DNA of 64,000 bases from Sepiola atlantica (Eukaryota > Mollusca > Cephalopoda > Sepiida > Sepiolidae), in contig OY744519.1 of the NCBI GenBank assembly GCA_963556195.1, positions 113,214,581 through 113,278,580 of the forward strand, read 5' to 3'. Numbering within the stretch: position 1 is the stretch's first letter; each line of letters starts with the position of its first letter. A program made the position numbers and the translations under genes. Of the stretch, positions 10,185-21,549 are shown in pieces. Under the pieces are notes generated by a model that worked only from the letters and a program-made list of their open reading frames with translations, was not told where the DNA came from and did no database searches.

Positions 10185-12169
10185 GTGTGTGTGTGTACGA
10201 GAGAGTATGCACATATGTGTGTGTAGGTATGGTGATAGCAAATAGTCGTTTAAACAAAATGTTGTCGAAATATAATGGAAGTCGATTTGTTATTTTTCAT
10301 CACCTTTTCCATGGATTTACCAATTTTTCTTAATTTTTTAAATAAAGAATAAAGGGAAGTTCTATCATGTATTGATTATTTTTAGCAAAGCTTAGACTTA
10401 CATAATTCATCAGCAGGGTATAGAGAATATCGTGTGGACAGACTCATATAATTTGAATGGCTAAATAATTAATTCACTTTTCTATTTTTCAATGAATTTT
10501 AGAATAGCAGATTTGCAAAATGAAATATAGTTAAATATGCTACTGGTTAAAGTAATAAAATCTATTATTATCTAATTATGTCAGTATTTTTTAAAATTAT
10601 TTATTTATTGATTTTCATATATTAATTTCTATTTAATTTTTTTATTTTTATTTATTTCAATTTCTATTTTTGTTATTTTTATATGTTTACTGTTATATTA
10701 TTATTTACTTATTTATTTATTTGAGTGGGCAGTAATTGTGTGTTCAAATCTCATTGCCTTGAAATGAAAATAGTTAGTAAAATATTGCTAGTAATCCAAG
10801 ACGTTCAGATGTCCAATTCTTAGCTAATGTTCTTTTAATGTTTATGTAGTATGTGTCTTGTTTGTATGACTTGCATGAAAACCAATGAAGGCAACTTAGT
10901 AAGCTAAAATTACTTTATAGCTAGTTCTTGTACCAAACTACGTCCAGCTTGGAGGTTTAATGGTTGAGTGATATGTAGGGAAAATGTGAAGATTGCGAAT
11001 GTTTCAAGGTATAACTAAATGGTAAGGTATTTGAAATATGAATGGGTTCAGACTTTTCAAGGGTTACTTCTCACAGAGAAAACAAATAGAGGAAGGGGGG
11101 AGGTTAGACCAGTAAAAATATATGTAGTTGTTTACTACGGGTTTGAAATAGAGGTCTAATAGCAGTTTCAGCTGTCTCTCTTTCTGTTATACACAGTGAA
11201 AACAGAATGTAATATTAAATATAATAAAAACTCTATATTTTTGTACAATTGTTTTCATATTCTAATAATCAGCGATGAAGATCTAAATAAAGGTGATTCC
11301 GACACTGATAATAATCTTGACCAGAGAAGAAAGTCCTATCAAGAGTCATCCTCAAGAAAACAACAGCATAAATAGAATATTATCATATTCCTTCATTGAT
11401 CCTATCTGAATTCCATGTGCTAAACCATGTTGCTATATGCTTTCCCTTTTCATAGCTGGGAGATGGCTTAGAGTGAATGGATGAGCATAGGAAATGCTGA
11501 ATATTAACAATATCAATTCATTTTTATTTTTTATGGAAGTCGTTCCAGACAAGGCATGAAGCCACTTGATGTAAGGAGCTAAAAAAATACTACTTCAAGG
11601 TTAAAAACTAGCCAACGATAAGTGTTAGATGGATAGATGTCGACCCAGAAAACAGCAATTCTTTCCCCTTTGTCAGAAACATCGCTTAATGGAATATGAC
11701 AAAATACAGGAAGCAAGAGTTACAAGGCTGTTGAAAGTAAACTCAATATTTCATTCTGAATGGCAGTCTCTCCGGATGTAATAGTTGCATCATCAACTAA
11801 TGTTCCCATCACAACCTCTTCTTCTATGCAGCCATGAACGCACTTCTATCGGCACACTGCTGCTAACTCAACTAACCGTCGACTATTTAAAAACGGTCCT
11901 CTCTCCTAACATATGATCATTTAAGCCAATCATAGTTCATTCTATTATCTAACAATATAAACACACATTTATATAAGTACTAGTACTTCTGAATTTTGCA
12001 AAATTTTCAAAATGTTTGATTGTTTAGTGTTATTTATGCATAAATGAACACAAAAAAATACTACTCGCATGAATCTGAAATTTTCACCCATTACGTCCCA
12101 CCTCTAGTACTAGCAAATATATGTTCCCTCTGGTCGCATATGTTTGTGAACCTGGGATAATTGTATCAT
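10185..12169. other. AT-rich DNA, no gene seen
   Basis: A short GT microsatellite lies at about 10184-10196. A B-box-like stretch GTGTTCAAATCTCATTGCC at about 10740 could be a tRNA-SINE relic, but no A box is visible. Segment 11540-11590 (AAGCCACTTGATGTAAGGAG) resembles a block at about 49530 and may be a dispersed repeat. No reading frame is convincing. Confidence 0.4.
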
Positions 12170-12840
12170 GGTGAACGAACATATACAACGCTGACCTCCA
12201 AAGAGGAGGTAATGACTGAGAGGATGATATCATGATGAAGAAACACTACTACCCCCCTCCTCACAAAAAAGAGGAGTTAATGCCTGATGATATAATGACA
12301 ACAGAACAGATACAACACTATCCCCCCCCCCAAAAAAAGGAGAATGTAAAATCCCTATACTGCCTCAAAGATAGGAGGTAATTCCTGGGAGAAATGTACT
12401 ATGACGAATGAAAATATTCTAGATTGCCCTCCTAAGGAGGAGGTAAAGCCTGGGAGGATTCACACCCTACCCCGAAAAGGAAATGGTAATGCCTGGGAGG
12501 ATAGTATCTTGATGAACGAACATATACCCTCGAAAAAAGGAGGTAATTCCTGGTACGATGGTTACATGACAATAGAACAGATACTACACTACCCCTCCAA
12601 GATAGAGAAGGTAATACCAGGAAGGATACAAGGAGAAGGTAATGCCTGCGAGTATGATACAACAACAGAAACTACACTACCCCCCCCCCAAAAAAAAAGA
12701 GAAGATAATCCTATGACAACAGAACAAATGCTAAATTATCACCTTTCCCAAAGGAGGATGTAATACTTGGAAGGATTACTTCCACCCCCTTAAAAAAATG
12801 GGGTAAATACTGTGAAGACGGTCTTATGACACTACACTAA
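12170..12840. repeat. Degenerate tandem array, unit about 70-80 bp
   Basis: Repeating blocks follow the order GAACAGATACTACACT, a C-run, an A-run, GGAGGTAATGCCTGGGAGGA, then an ATGAC-type spacer. Examples with the first block lie at 12304-12319 and 12575-12590, the second being an exact reverse complement of U2 snRNA AGTGTAGTATCTGTTC. Units vary in length and homopolymer size. The 120-codon open frame across it (12401-12763) follows from the repeat and is not gene-like. Confidence 0.65.
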
Positions 12841-12926
12841 CCTTACCCTATTAAAAGATAATAGATAAGATCAGGTTTTTTTTTATTCATTTCAAAATAC
12901 CTAGTCATAACATTTTTTTTATAGTT

Positions 12927-12960
12927 CCTTAGCCTTTTGGCCATAGTATCTGTTCTCAGC
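12927..12960 (+). repeat. U2 snRNA 5'-end-like fragment
   Basis: TTAGCCTTTTGGCC is followed, after a gap of about 12 nt relative to U2, by ATAGTATCTGTTCTCA. This matches the 5' region of U2 snRNA (CCTTTTGGCTAAG ... TAGTATCTGTTCT) more closely at its right end than the SINE copies do. It is too short to be a gene. Confidence 0.5.
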
Positions 12961-13702
12961 ATTCTGACGACACAGACTTTTCACTATTGACGAAACTGTT
13001 GCATATATATATAAGAAAATATGACAATATTATGCATTTTCTGTTTCGAGGTAAAATCCGTTCAAAGTCAAACAGAATATGCATATTGTTATTCTTTCTT
13101 CTTGGACTTAATATATTTTCGATAAATCTTTTATTTTGATATAATGTTCATGACATTTGTATGGTTTTCAGAAATCAAAAAATATAAGTTTGTGATAACA
13201 TTTATGGGAGGAAATATTTGAAATGCTTAATAGCTTTTCTTGCTATTTTTTTTTTGGGGGGGGGGATCGAATTCAAACCTTAAATAGTATAAACTGATGA
13301 CTTCAATTAATCACCAAGATGTTTAAAGTTTCAAAATTAAATGATCAAACAAAAAAAAAACAAATTTCGCCATAAGTAAATATTTAACAGATACAGCACA
13401 GCATTTAATTATTTTTTTCAAATCATTCCGATTAAATTATATCAACAACATAACAAAGAGCATTTCCACACACATCGTTGGAATAAGATGAGATTAACAG
13501 AAAAATAAAAGAACAAATTCCAAGCGCATAGAACGGAAAGTCTAAATCTACAATTCTATTGAAATGAGTGCTAAATAAATTCTAACGATAAGAGAGTATC
13601 AAGGAGTTTGAGAACAAAAATGTCAGATGAGGAGAGGTAGGCAGAAAAACCAATGGTGGTCAGATGATCTCATAAACCTCCATTCTCCTTCCATTCCCAC
13701 AG
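12961..13702. other. AT-rich DNA, no gene seen
   Basis: Contains a short (TA)n at 13004-13013, homopolymer G at 13255-13265 and A runs. The last 25 bases are pyrimidine-rich and end in CAG, read as an intron end for the next entry. Confidence 0.4.
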
Positions 13703-13891
13703 CTGTTCTTTATCACTAAAGGATTATTTGACCTCAAATGCGATAAAGTCAGCTCGCCAACACTTGTCCTGTCATGTGAACCTAATGACAATTTAAAAGC
13801 AACAGAATGTGAAATGTATTGGAAAGTCAGATTATCCATTTGTGACTTTGTCTATCCTAAATTTGCTTTGATGACTGGACAAGTCTCCTGA
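13703..13891 (+). CDS. Candidate 3' coding exon, unknown gene
   Basis: The preceding tract CTCCTTCCATTCCCACAG is a very good acceptor. Frame 1 is open for 62 codons to TGA at 13889-13891 and reads LFFITKGLFDLKCDKVSSP, TLVLSCEPNDNLKATECEMY, then WKVRLSICDFVYPKFALMT. Mixed residues with several Cys suggest a folded extracellular or cytosolic piece, but I recognise no family. The antisense strand is also open over much of the same stretch (one stop in about 110 codons), which weakens the case. No donor was needed if this is the last exon. Confidence 0.3.
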   Translation: MFFITKGLFDLKCDKVSSPTLVLSCEPNDNLKATECEMYWKVRLSICDFVYPKFALMTGQVS

Positions 13892-14382
13892 TCGCAATAA
13901 CTAGCCCTTTCCACCCAGGACATTGAATGAGCTTTCTGTTCTTCCACTTCCTTTTCTCGAGAATGGTAAAATTTGTCTTCCTGTGGGTTTGGTAATAATG
14001 GCAGTAATTAAGCTATTTTATATACGTCCGATTCTATGTGTAGTGACGCAGACAGATTTGTGTACTCATTGACTGTGACACTGAGACGTATGGCTCAATA
14101 AATAAAGACATCAGTTCATTGATCAGTCATGCATTAAAATGATTGATTTAAGCTTGTAAATTTGCATGAGTTATGAGCAACTGACTTCTTCACAAAAGAG
14201 GTCCAATGATGTTTATAAATGAATAAAAGTATACTTTTACCATTATATAATTATTATATGAAAATTGCAATATTTTGACTTTCTTGTTTGGAAAGGTAGT
14301 CACAGTGTCATAAGATGCTTGAAAGAGTCCACCCTATATTCTAGTTTGTTCAAACATTAACAGTCAATAATGAAAAGATAGC

Positions 14383-14387
<5 letters not shown>
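13892..14387. other. AT-rich DNA, no gene seen
   Basis: Nothing recognised apart from AT-rich sequence leading to the (TA)n tract. Confidence 0.4.

Positions 14388-14438
<51 letters not shown>
14388..14438. repeat. (TA)n microsatellite
   Basis: About 25 uninterrupted TA units. Similar tracts recur throughout the window and often border inserted elements. Confidence 0.95.
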
Positions 14439-14440
<2 letters not shown>

Positions 14441-14780
14441 CGTAAAATATAATAACATGAAATTACATGATTGTCGATGCAATAATTTATTTCAACCTTG
14501 CGGTTTTATTCAACATCAAATTAGACAATTACATTTTTGAGACTGACAGAAAACTGAATTCTCCCTCGACAATTCAAATAGAACCAGAGAGAGTGGTGGT
14601 CGCAACCAATCCGAACACTTATTACAGAGCGAGTAGGAATTAACATCTTATATTTAACTAAGGCAATCGAAAGGGATCTTATTGTGTTTTTTTGTTATTA
14701 TATTTTACGTTATTCTTGCTCTGTTTACCACATTGAGCTCTCTTACCCGGATTTCTTCCTGGAATTATTCCATTATAACA

Positions 14781-14812
<32 letters not shown>

Positions 14813-14815
<3 letters not shown>

Positions 14816-15193
14816 GGTGGGCAAAAATAAGGGTCCTATTTTTAAAAATTCATAACTTTTTTATTTATTGATTTTTTTTATTTTTTTTTTTAGAATAAGT
14901 AAAGGACCCCTTCCGAAGCAAGCATGAGCCGTATTAGCCCTAAGGAACGTACCCTCATTTAGAAAACATTATTTTTGCTTAAAAAACTCAAAACAGTGTA
15001 AAAAACAATACTTTAGTTTTTGTAAGTTTTAAGAAGTGTTTTTCGGCTAAAATTTGTTTTGTTTATTTCAAAAAATCTCGGAAGGGTCAGTCTACACACA
15101 CATAAAGTTTGGTGAGTTTAACTTTTATTTTGTGGAAGTTATTCAAATTCAAGTTATTCAAATTTAAAGATAGGACCCTTATTTTGGCCCACC

Positions 15194-15196
<3 letters not shown>
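14813..15196. mobile_element. Mariner-type MITE, 384 bp
   Basis: Terminal inverted repeats of about 33 bp start CAGGGTGGGCAAAAATAAGG on the left, and CAGGGTGGGCCAAAATAAGG on the reverse complement of the right end. The ends are flanked by TA (14811-14812 and 15197-15198), the target of Tc1/mariner elements, and both flanks are (TA)n. The interior holds no transposase frame, so the element would depend on a transposase encoded elsewhere. Confidence 0.85.
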
Positions 15197-15231
<35 letters not shown>

Positions 15232-15233
<2 letters not shown>

Positions 15234-15534
15234 AGGATTCCCAACTGGGATCCACATAGACTATAGGGATTAACAGAAACTTTAAGGAGCCAACAAAAAG
15301 AAGTTTTTATTTATTTTGTTTTGTTTACTAATTGATGTATGTGTGTTTATTGAAATTTTCATATTTGTATTTGGATTTTATATTAAGAATATCACAAAAT
15401 TAATTCATTGTTAGTTTTTATTAACCTAGAAACACATGTTTGATCAAAAAAAATATATATATACATATATGGGGTCCACAGATGATAAAATATCTCTAGG
15501 AGGTCCACAAGCAAAATAAGGTTGAGAACCCCTG
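15232..15534. mobile_element. hAT-type MITE, about 303 bp
   Basis: The right end in reverse complement reads CAGGGGTTCTCAACCTTAT and then GTGGACC, the typical hAT terminal pattern. The left end CAAGGATTCCCAACTGGGAT is a diverged partner. The interior is A/T-rich and non-coding. The left flank is (TA)n, so the expected 8-bp duplication cannot be confirmed. Confidence 0.6.
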
Positions 15535-16274
15535 AATTCTAAATGCAACGATTTATAAGAACGTTCATGTCGCATTCCACACAGTTTTTGATGTGACATT
15601 ATGCACGACTTTTAATTAGTTTTAAAATAAACACCATAATTATCAGTTCATCGGATTTAAATATGGGGAAAATATAAACGTAAATGAGCAATACGACTGA
15701 AAAAAGTCGGAAACTATATCGGCTGAAACGTTAAAGAGATATAAATATCGATGTTGAAGAAAAACAATGCAAATCGTTACATGTGCTGGTGCTTTAAAAC
15801 CGTTTCTTTGTCTGTTTTTAGTTTTGCTGATGTCATAACACTTGTTTCCAAGAGGGATTTTGTTGAAAAAAGAATTCATCTCAAAAAGTTTTAACTTTAT
15901 AAATTTATTAACATGAATAATAGTCAGACTATTTATTTATGGATCAACACTTTTGTTAGAGAAAACAAGTGTACAATATTAGTAAAAAATATAACAAGCA
16001 TCATTCGAAACAACTACGAGGTCACCCAGAAAGATGCTCCCCCTCCCCGAGATGCAGACATGGTCTGGTCCACCATTAACTTTTGTCCCTCTACATTGTG
16101 GTTGGTCAATATCATGCAAGATAAAGCAAAACTAAAACAAAAGTATCTGCATTTGAGTGTCAGCAATGTGAATTTCTATGTAAGTTTAATGTAAAACTAG
16201 AAAATATGGCAACTGTTGTGTCACACATTGGGTTCAGATTAAATTATTTAAATCAGAAAAATGAGAGCTTGCAA
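15535..16274. other. No confident gene
   Basis: Open frames at 15643-15879 (-) and 15913-16194 (+) have no recognisable motif. The latter is followed by GTAAGTTT at its end, but no good acceptor precedes it. Confidence 0.35.
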
Positions 16275-16450
16275 AGAGAGGATACTGTAGAAAATGTGGA
16301 TGGGGGATCAAACAACAGAGTGAGAAAGGATGAGAGTAATAGATTGAAACTTAGTAAGAGCCATCTCTTACTAAGTTTCACTCTATTACTCTCACCCTTT
16401 CTCACTCTGTTGTTTGATCCCCCACCCACATTTTCTACAGTATCCTCTCT
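16275..16450. repeat. Hairpin, 86-bp arms with 4-nt loop
   Basis: Arms 16275-16360 and 16365-16450 with spacer CCAT. Only a few mismatches are visible (for example GTGGATGGGG against GTGGGTGGGG). A GA microsatellite follows at about 16450-16470. The apparent open frames on both strands come from the symmetry. Confidence 0.9.
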
Positions 16451-17042
16451 GAGAAAGAGAGAGAGAGAGTGAGAGAAAGTGACTTGGTTAATAAATTGCA
16501 AATTAAAATAATTAAAATGGATTATTTAAAACATAAATCAATCTCAAAACTAATGAATTTTTGTGTGTATTTTGTGTATTTAACATATATAGGAAAACAA
16601 CTTAGAGAAACAAAACTCGATACTAAAATAAATGATAGGTAATCCACAGTACGATGGAGCTTTTGAACTATCCTAAAAAAAATTGTGTTACTTAAACTTT
16701 TTTGATAAACAACTTCGGTAAAATGTTCTAAAATATACTGTTCAAATTTTATGAGATTTCAGATTGTTCTGTAAGTTTTTAGCATAATAATTACATCTCC
16801 TGTTCAACCTACCTAAAAAGTATTTTTGCATATAGCAAACTGAACGCCTTCCTACAAATTTAACAATGATCATTTTCAATTTTATTTTGTATAATCTGAA
16901 TATTTGGGGTGGTGGACATATATGACGCCAACCTCTAAATTTTTATTATTATATTTTCTAATTCTTTAGAATACGATCGATTAAACTTTAATTGTTTTAC
17001 TTAAAATATAAAAAAAATGATCTGTCGAATTTTTAGATGTTG
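16451..17042. other. AT-rich DNA, no gene seen
   Basis: No repeat or coding signal recognised. Confidence 0.4.
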
Positions 17043-17086
17043 GGGTTCATTTTTTTGTTACATTTATGTAACAAAAAAATGAACCC
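17043..17086. repeat. Perfect 20-bp hairpin with 4-nt loop
   Basis: Arm GGGTTCATTTTTTTGTTACA, loop TTTA, then the exact reverse complement. Confidence 0.9.
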
Positions 17087-17673
17087 GACTTGATTTTTCA
17101 ACATGTTTTTACAAATGCTTTTTCAGAGTTGGGGGGGGGGGGTAGTAATATTTTTAATAATCTTAAGATTTAGTCTTCAATAAATATAGTACTTAGCGAC
17201 TTTTTGCAACACATCGAATGACAAAACATTTAGATGGTGATGAAGAAATCCTCGAGAAATATCAACACGAATGGGGGCATATCATTTTACATTAAGCTGG
17301 CATTACTGAACTACTTGCTAAAAATTGAACAATAATTTTTCTAATCTGAAATTATTTTCTCATATAATTTTCTTTTTGTATATCAACATTTAAAATAATG
17401 ATATTAAAGTTAATTAAAGCAACAAGAAATAACATTTAATATTACAAAACATTTACAACAGATGTCACCGACCCCAGCTTTCATTATTGCTAAACATTTA
17501 GTTACCTGGCTGACCTCACCAGGAAAATATCAAGCTTTATGATTAATTGTGAGTAATTTCTGTTATATCTGACAGCAGACAGCTAATTTTAATGATCCTC
17601 TACTAATGCTCACAAATTAAAATGAACAAGCCGCGCGTGCATGGTCCCCCTTTGTATGTGACTCGATGTGGCG
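17087..17673. other. AT-rich DNA, no gene seen
   Basis: A G-run lies at about 17131-17142; otherwise unremarkable. Confidence 0.4.
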
Positions 17674-18016
17674 AGTGTATTGATTTACTCCTCTCCAGGA
17701 GTTAGGCACAAGGCCAGTTTTTATCTTACTCCCACAAGTAAGATGTGACCCAGGGTCGGGAAAGTGGGGTTTAAAAATTGCCTGGGCAGCCCCGTCGGTA
17801 TTCCCCTGTAGGGGCGCCTCAGGCAGTAAGCAATAAACTTACTCCTCCCCAAAGAGGGGAGGCGAAGCCTGGGAGGGTGGACCTCCTAGAACTGCACAGG
17901 ACAGACCCATAGACCGGTGTAAATCAAGCCCGAAGGCCAAGACAATACCAGTCTATGGGGTGCAGTATCCATCGGAACAGATACTACACTTTGATCTTAG
18001 CCAAAAGGCGAGAAGA
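17674..18016 (-). mobile_element. U2-snRNA-headed SINE, copy 3
   Basis: The most U2-like head of the set: on - it begins CTTCTCGCCTTTTGGCTAAG, then ATCAAAGTGTAGTATCTGTTC, one insertion and one deletion away from U2. The body and the 3' end (CTGGAGAGGAGTAAATCAATA) are full length, and the 40-nt extra block is absent. No convincing target duplication. The 5' end abuts the repeat at 18017. Confidence 0.8.
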
Positions 18017-18440
18017 ACCCCCTTTGACCCCCTGGGAGCGCGAACCAGAATTTTTCTGAGGTCAAGGATGCTCATTTTATATCCAGAACGATTGCCTCTA
18101 CATTTTGGCCAAGTTTCAGAAAAATTGAATGGATGGATCAAACGTTATGGGAGAAAAGGGTCATTTTTTGCCATTTTTGGAGCTTTTGACTGCCTTGGGG
18201 CGCAAACCAGATTTTTTCCAAGGTCAGCGATACTTATTTTCTATTAGGAAAAATGTCATTTTTTGCCATTTCGGGGGCCTTTTGACCCCCTGGGAGGCTA
18301 ACAAGATTTTTTTCAAAAATCGGAAAATTTCTAACCTGACCAAAGTTACAACTTCATGCAAAATTTCAGAGAAATTCAATCGATGGTTGTGGAGAAAAGT
18401 CCGAACGGATGGACGGACGGACATGCCTCAAAACATAAAA
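18017..18440 (+). repeat. Unclassified interspersed repeat with internal duplications
   Basis: Three related blocks spaced about 90-140 bp share TTTTGACCCCCTGGGAG-type and CAGATTTTTT stretches plus GTCATTTTTTGCCATTT. The unit ends CGGATGGACGGACGGACA. Short open frames on both strands reflect low stop density, not coding. Confidence 0.55.
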
Positions 18441-18849
18441 TAAAACAATGTTTTAAACATTTATAAATATTCAAATTATGGAAAGAATAGAATATAGACG
18501 TTTTTTCTTACATTGAATACTATTTCATTGTAAAATTTACCAAGGAAAGTAGATCATGCATCTATAGTTTTGTTATTGCTTGTTATTGCCTTATAATTTC
18601 GTTATTGATTTATTCATGAAATTATTTAAGAATTAGAAATCAGAAATACCTGTAAGTTATTTATTAAAATCAGTTTAAAAATTCAATATGCAAATTAGCC
18701 ATTCTATTAACTCTATGACCCACTATTTTCTTGTATATATAAATATATATATATATATTAAAGTAAAGGGGATCGATTACATCAACATTGTGATCAATAA
18801 TAATGGGCATTATTTCTTGATTATTGTAATTTAAAAATAAAATCATTTT
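18441..18849. other. AT-rich DNA, no gene seen
   Basis: A (TA) tract lies at about 18745-18757. Nothing else recognised. Confidence 0.4.
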
Positions 18850-19640
18850 AAATGGAAAGACTTACATCAAATCTGTTGCTAAGACTGCTGGAAAAATGGC
18901 TGGCTCATTCTACCGCTCCAGAAGATACTTTACCCGGACGCCGTCTTCTACCTGTACAAGAGTCAAATACGTCCTAATGGGGAGGTGCCGCTCAAAGCAC
19001 CTTTTCCTGCCTTGACAAAGTACAAAACCGACTTCGAAATCTAGTGTGTGTGTGTGGTGGGGGGGGGGTCCTATCAAGAAAATTTAAAGCTCGATATACG
19101 AGATAGAGCAATAATATAAATAAGTCAGTGATGAAAATAAAAATTGTGTAGAATACAATATCTATTAAATCATCAATAGTTCAAAACCAGGGATTTATAT
19201 AAGAAAAATATTTTATTATTCCTTCCTTAAACCATGGCTTATATAATACATTTTTGTTTCAAGCATACATTAGTGGTGAATGTCCTCTTCTCTTCCCTAC
19301 AGTCACACTCTCACAGAAGAGATGTTGCTAGTCTTTCTATACTCTACCGTTATTTTCATTGTAGGTGATCGACTGAGCTCAAATCTATGGTTCCCCCTTG
19401 TAAAACATTCACAATAAGAACCCGCCTAGCTACTACCACTGTCAATGATTTCCCTTTATCCTTCTGCGTGCCCAAGATGAAACGAAACTTTCATGGGCAG
19501 AGCTTCTATCCTAGAACTGCCTGTCTTTGAAACACAGTACTGCAAGCCTGCTTCCCTACCGACTACTATATGGTCGTCTTCAAGTCCAATGTTAACAAGT
19601 TCTTGTTAAACCGTCCCCTTAAATAATCAATTTCTGCCTT
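18850..19640 (+). pseudogene. CR1/Jockey-like LINE, C-terminal fragment
   Basis: The first part (18855-19045) reads KTYIKSVAKTAGKMAG, SFYRSRRYFT, and in other frames LYKSQIR-like and LDKVQNRLRNL stretches, typical of the region after the RT palm. The second part (19300-19620) reads SHSHRRDVASLSILYRYYF, TELKSMVPPCKTFT, NFHGQSFYPRTACL and VVFKSNVNKFLLNR, the usual C-terminus of such LINEs. Several frameshifts and stops. A shared repeat is inserted at about 19069-19250. Confidence 0.7.
19069..19250 (+). repeat. Interspersed repeat of about 180 bp, copy 1
   Basis: It matches the reverse complement of 29378-29562 along its length, for example GAGATAGAGCAAT, GATGAAAATAAAAATTGT and TATTATTCCTTCCTTAA. 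It interrupts the LINE fragment, so it is younger. Type unknown. Confidence 0.6.
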
Positions 19641-20142
19641 GCTACAACCATCGTGCCGGTGAATGCGATCTTGTCTCACCATCCACCAGTCAAACTCTTT
19701 AACCTCTATCCTCGAGTCAAACTCGAGTCAAAAAATTAAAAAAGAAGACGTTAGATATATAGAGTGCCGATTGTTTCGTTACAGCCACCAGACACATAAT
19801 CTCTATTATAATAAGAGAGAGAGAGAAAAAGAATGTTGTTTAGCAACAATAAGTTGATAAATTTAGATAATGAGTTTAAAAATTAGACTTTAATGAATAA
19901 TTACACGGTCTTATGGATTTCTAAGTGTTTGTTTTATTTTCAGACACAATAATTACAACTTCACTGTTTTTTAAATTTTTATGAGAAAAGCATAAATCAA
20001 TAAAAGCGATAACTCAACTTATTATATGAACTTACAAAGCATTAAATATTTCTTTTTGGATGACCCATATGTTTGTTTATAATCATAATAATTATAACAT
20101 TGTCCATTTTAATTGTTTTAATGTGAGCATTTTTATTGCAAG

Positions 20143-20146
<4 letters not shown>

Positions 20147-20206
<60 letters not shown>
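20147..20206. repeat. (TA)n microsatellite
   Basis: About 30 TA units, forming the left border of a tRNA-like/ribozyme unit. Confidence 0.95.
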
Positions 20207-20209
<3 letters not shown>

Positions 20210-20229
20210 TTAAATTCGTCCTTAATTAT

Positions 20230-20315
20230 TAGCTAATTTGCGGTGTGCAACGGGGGAACGCCCTAACTGCGAATCAGTGGCGATTTGTGATCGGAGTTCG
20301 AGCCTGCCGACCGTC
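20230..20315 (+). repeat. tRNA-like segment (SINE head)
   Basis: A box-A-like stretch TGTGCAACGGGGGAACGC, an anticodon-arm-like CCTAACTGCGAATCAG and a box-B-like GGAGTTCGAGCCTG occur in tRNA order and spacing. Stem pairing is imperfect, so it is not a functional tRNA. A hammerhead-like motif follows about 20 nt later. Confidence 0.45.
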
Positions 20316-20327
20316 GGAAATTAACTT

Positions 20328-20376
20328 CCTGCACTGAAGATTGCGTTAGCATGAAACATCGATGTCCATAGGTAAT
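20328..20376 (+). ncRNA. Hammerhead ribozyme-like motif beside a tRNA-like head
   Basis: Core CTGAAGA at 20334-20340, stem II TGC/GCA with loop GTTA, then GAAA and the self-complementary ACATCGATGT as stem III, with C as the cleavage-site base. Stem I is imperfect: two bases (CA) sit between stem and core, and TG/CA plus part of CCT/AGG can pair. The core and stem III are convincing; stem I looks decayed or variant. Confidence 0.4.
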
Positions 20377-20394
20377 AAATAATTAATATTTATC

Positions 20395-20399
<5 letters not shown>

Positions 20400-20457
<58 letters not shown>
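20400..20457. repeat. (TA)n microsatellite
   Basis: About 28 TA units, separating two ribozyme-bearing inserts. Confidence 0.95.
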
Positions 20458-20460
<3 letters not shown>

Positions 20461-20534
20461 AAGGAGTAAGGCTAACAACATTTGTAAAAAGTTTTTTTCA
20501 ACATTTATTTATTATTTTGTTATTTTATAATTTT

Positions 20535-20575
20535 ATATAACGCGTTTCAAGTTGTGGTCCGCTCTCATCAGATAT
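20535..20575 (-). ncRNA. Hammerhead ribozyme motif
   Basis: On - the core CTGATGA is at 20571-20565. Stem II is GAG/CTT (one G-T pair) around a 10-nt loop, then GAAA. Stem III is ACGCGT (self-complementary) and the cleavage-site base is T. Stem I pairs ATAT with ATAT next to the core. The insert lies between (TA)n at 20400-20457 and a short (TA)n at 20609-20621. Short stem II and stem I make activity uncertain. Confidence 0.5.
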
Positions 20576-20621
20576 GTAAATTCATTTGAAGAAATGTCTT
20601 TCGATTTGAATATATATATAA

Positions 20622-21219
20622 CAGTGCTCGACTTAAGTAAATTTAATAAATTTCTCCTAATGAGACTTCATGCTATTTTCATCAAAATTATAAAAATTAC
20701 TCGAAACTTTGACTTTTAAAACAATATCTTAAATGTGTTAACAATTAGTTCTCTTGAAACTGAAAAGTTTTCATGGAAAAATGGATTTTCATAATGGAGT
20801 CAATTATGTTAGGATTCATTTACAATTTATTGGTGATTTTTTTTAAGAAATGCCACCCAAATCTATTTAAGCTATTAAAACACAAACTTTTCAAAACTAA
20901 ATTCTAGAGAATAGATTTAAAGTTGATTCAATTATTGCACTAATATTGCTGGGAAAAGTATAAATCCCAAATCTCCTCTTAGATATGGTTTAGATAGCCA
21001 ATTCTGTTCAATAAATAGATATTGTGTTTCAGCATTGGATAATCCTCCAAAACAATGATACGCCATAAAACAGACAAACCAAACTTCTACGGTTATTTAT
21101 ATCTCTTTAATTTATAGACGTTGTGTATGTAAGAATAACTAAACAATGTTTCTAATTGGTCTGTGCAATTCCCAAACATTGACCCTGGCTACGGATATTG
21201 AATATTATTAAACTTGTAG

Positions 21220-21271
<52 letters not shown>

Positions 21272-21549
21272 CTCTATTGATCTTGTCTGTTTGCAATCAG
21301 CTTTCAGCTTTCCGGTTTTCAACATCCGGTTGCCCATGCGTAAATAGCATCGTCTTCAATCTGTTATTCCAATTCCGTTAATCTCTATTATGATTAACGA
21401 ACGCATGAAATTTTTCATTCTGGAAATTTTCATATCGCTTTTAATATAAAACAATTTCATTTAATTTCATCAAATAGTTTTTTTGTTTTCTCCACGGCTA
21501 AAAACATTCAACGGCAGGACTTCGTAAAGTGTGTCGCAGTTTCAAAAAA
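20622..21549. other. AT-rich DNA with a (TA)n tract
   Basis: (TA)n at about 21225-21262. Just after it starts the unit that ends in CTAG at 22384, possibly the 5' part of a Helitron-like element. No gene. Confidence 0.4.

Noticed and set aside
16206..16501. Mirror open frames of 82-88 codons on both strands
   Set aside because: They result from the 86-bp hairpin arms and a GA repeat.
17953..18015. A functional U2 snRNA gene
   Set aside because: Only the 5' part and a short 3' block of U2 are present, the Sm-site region is missing, and the sequence continues into a shared repeat body.
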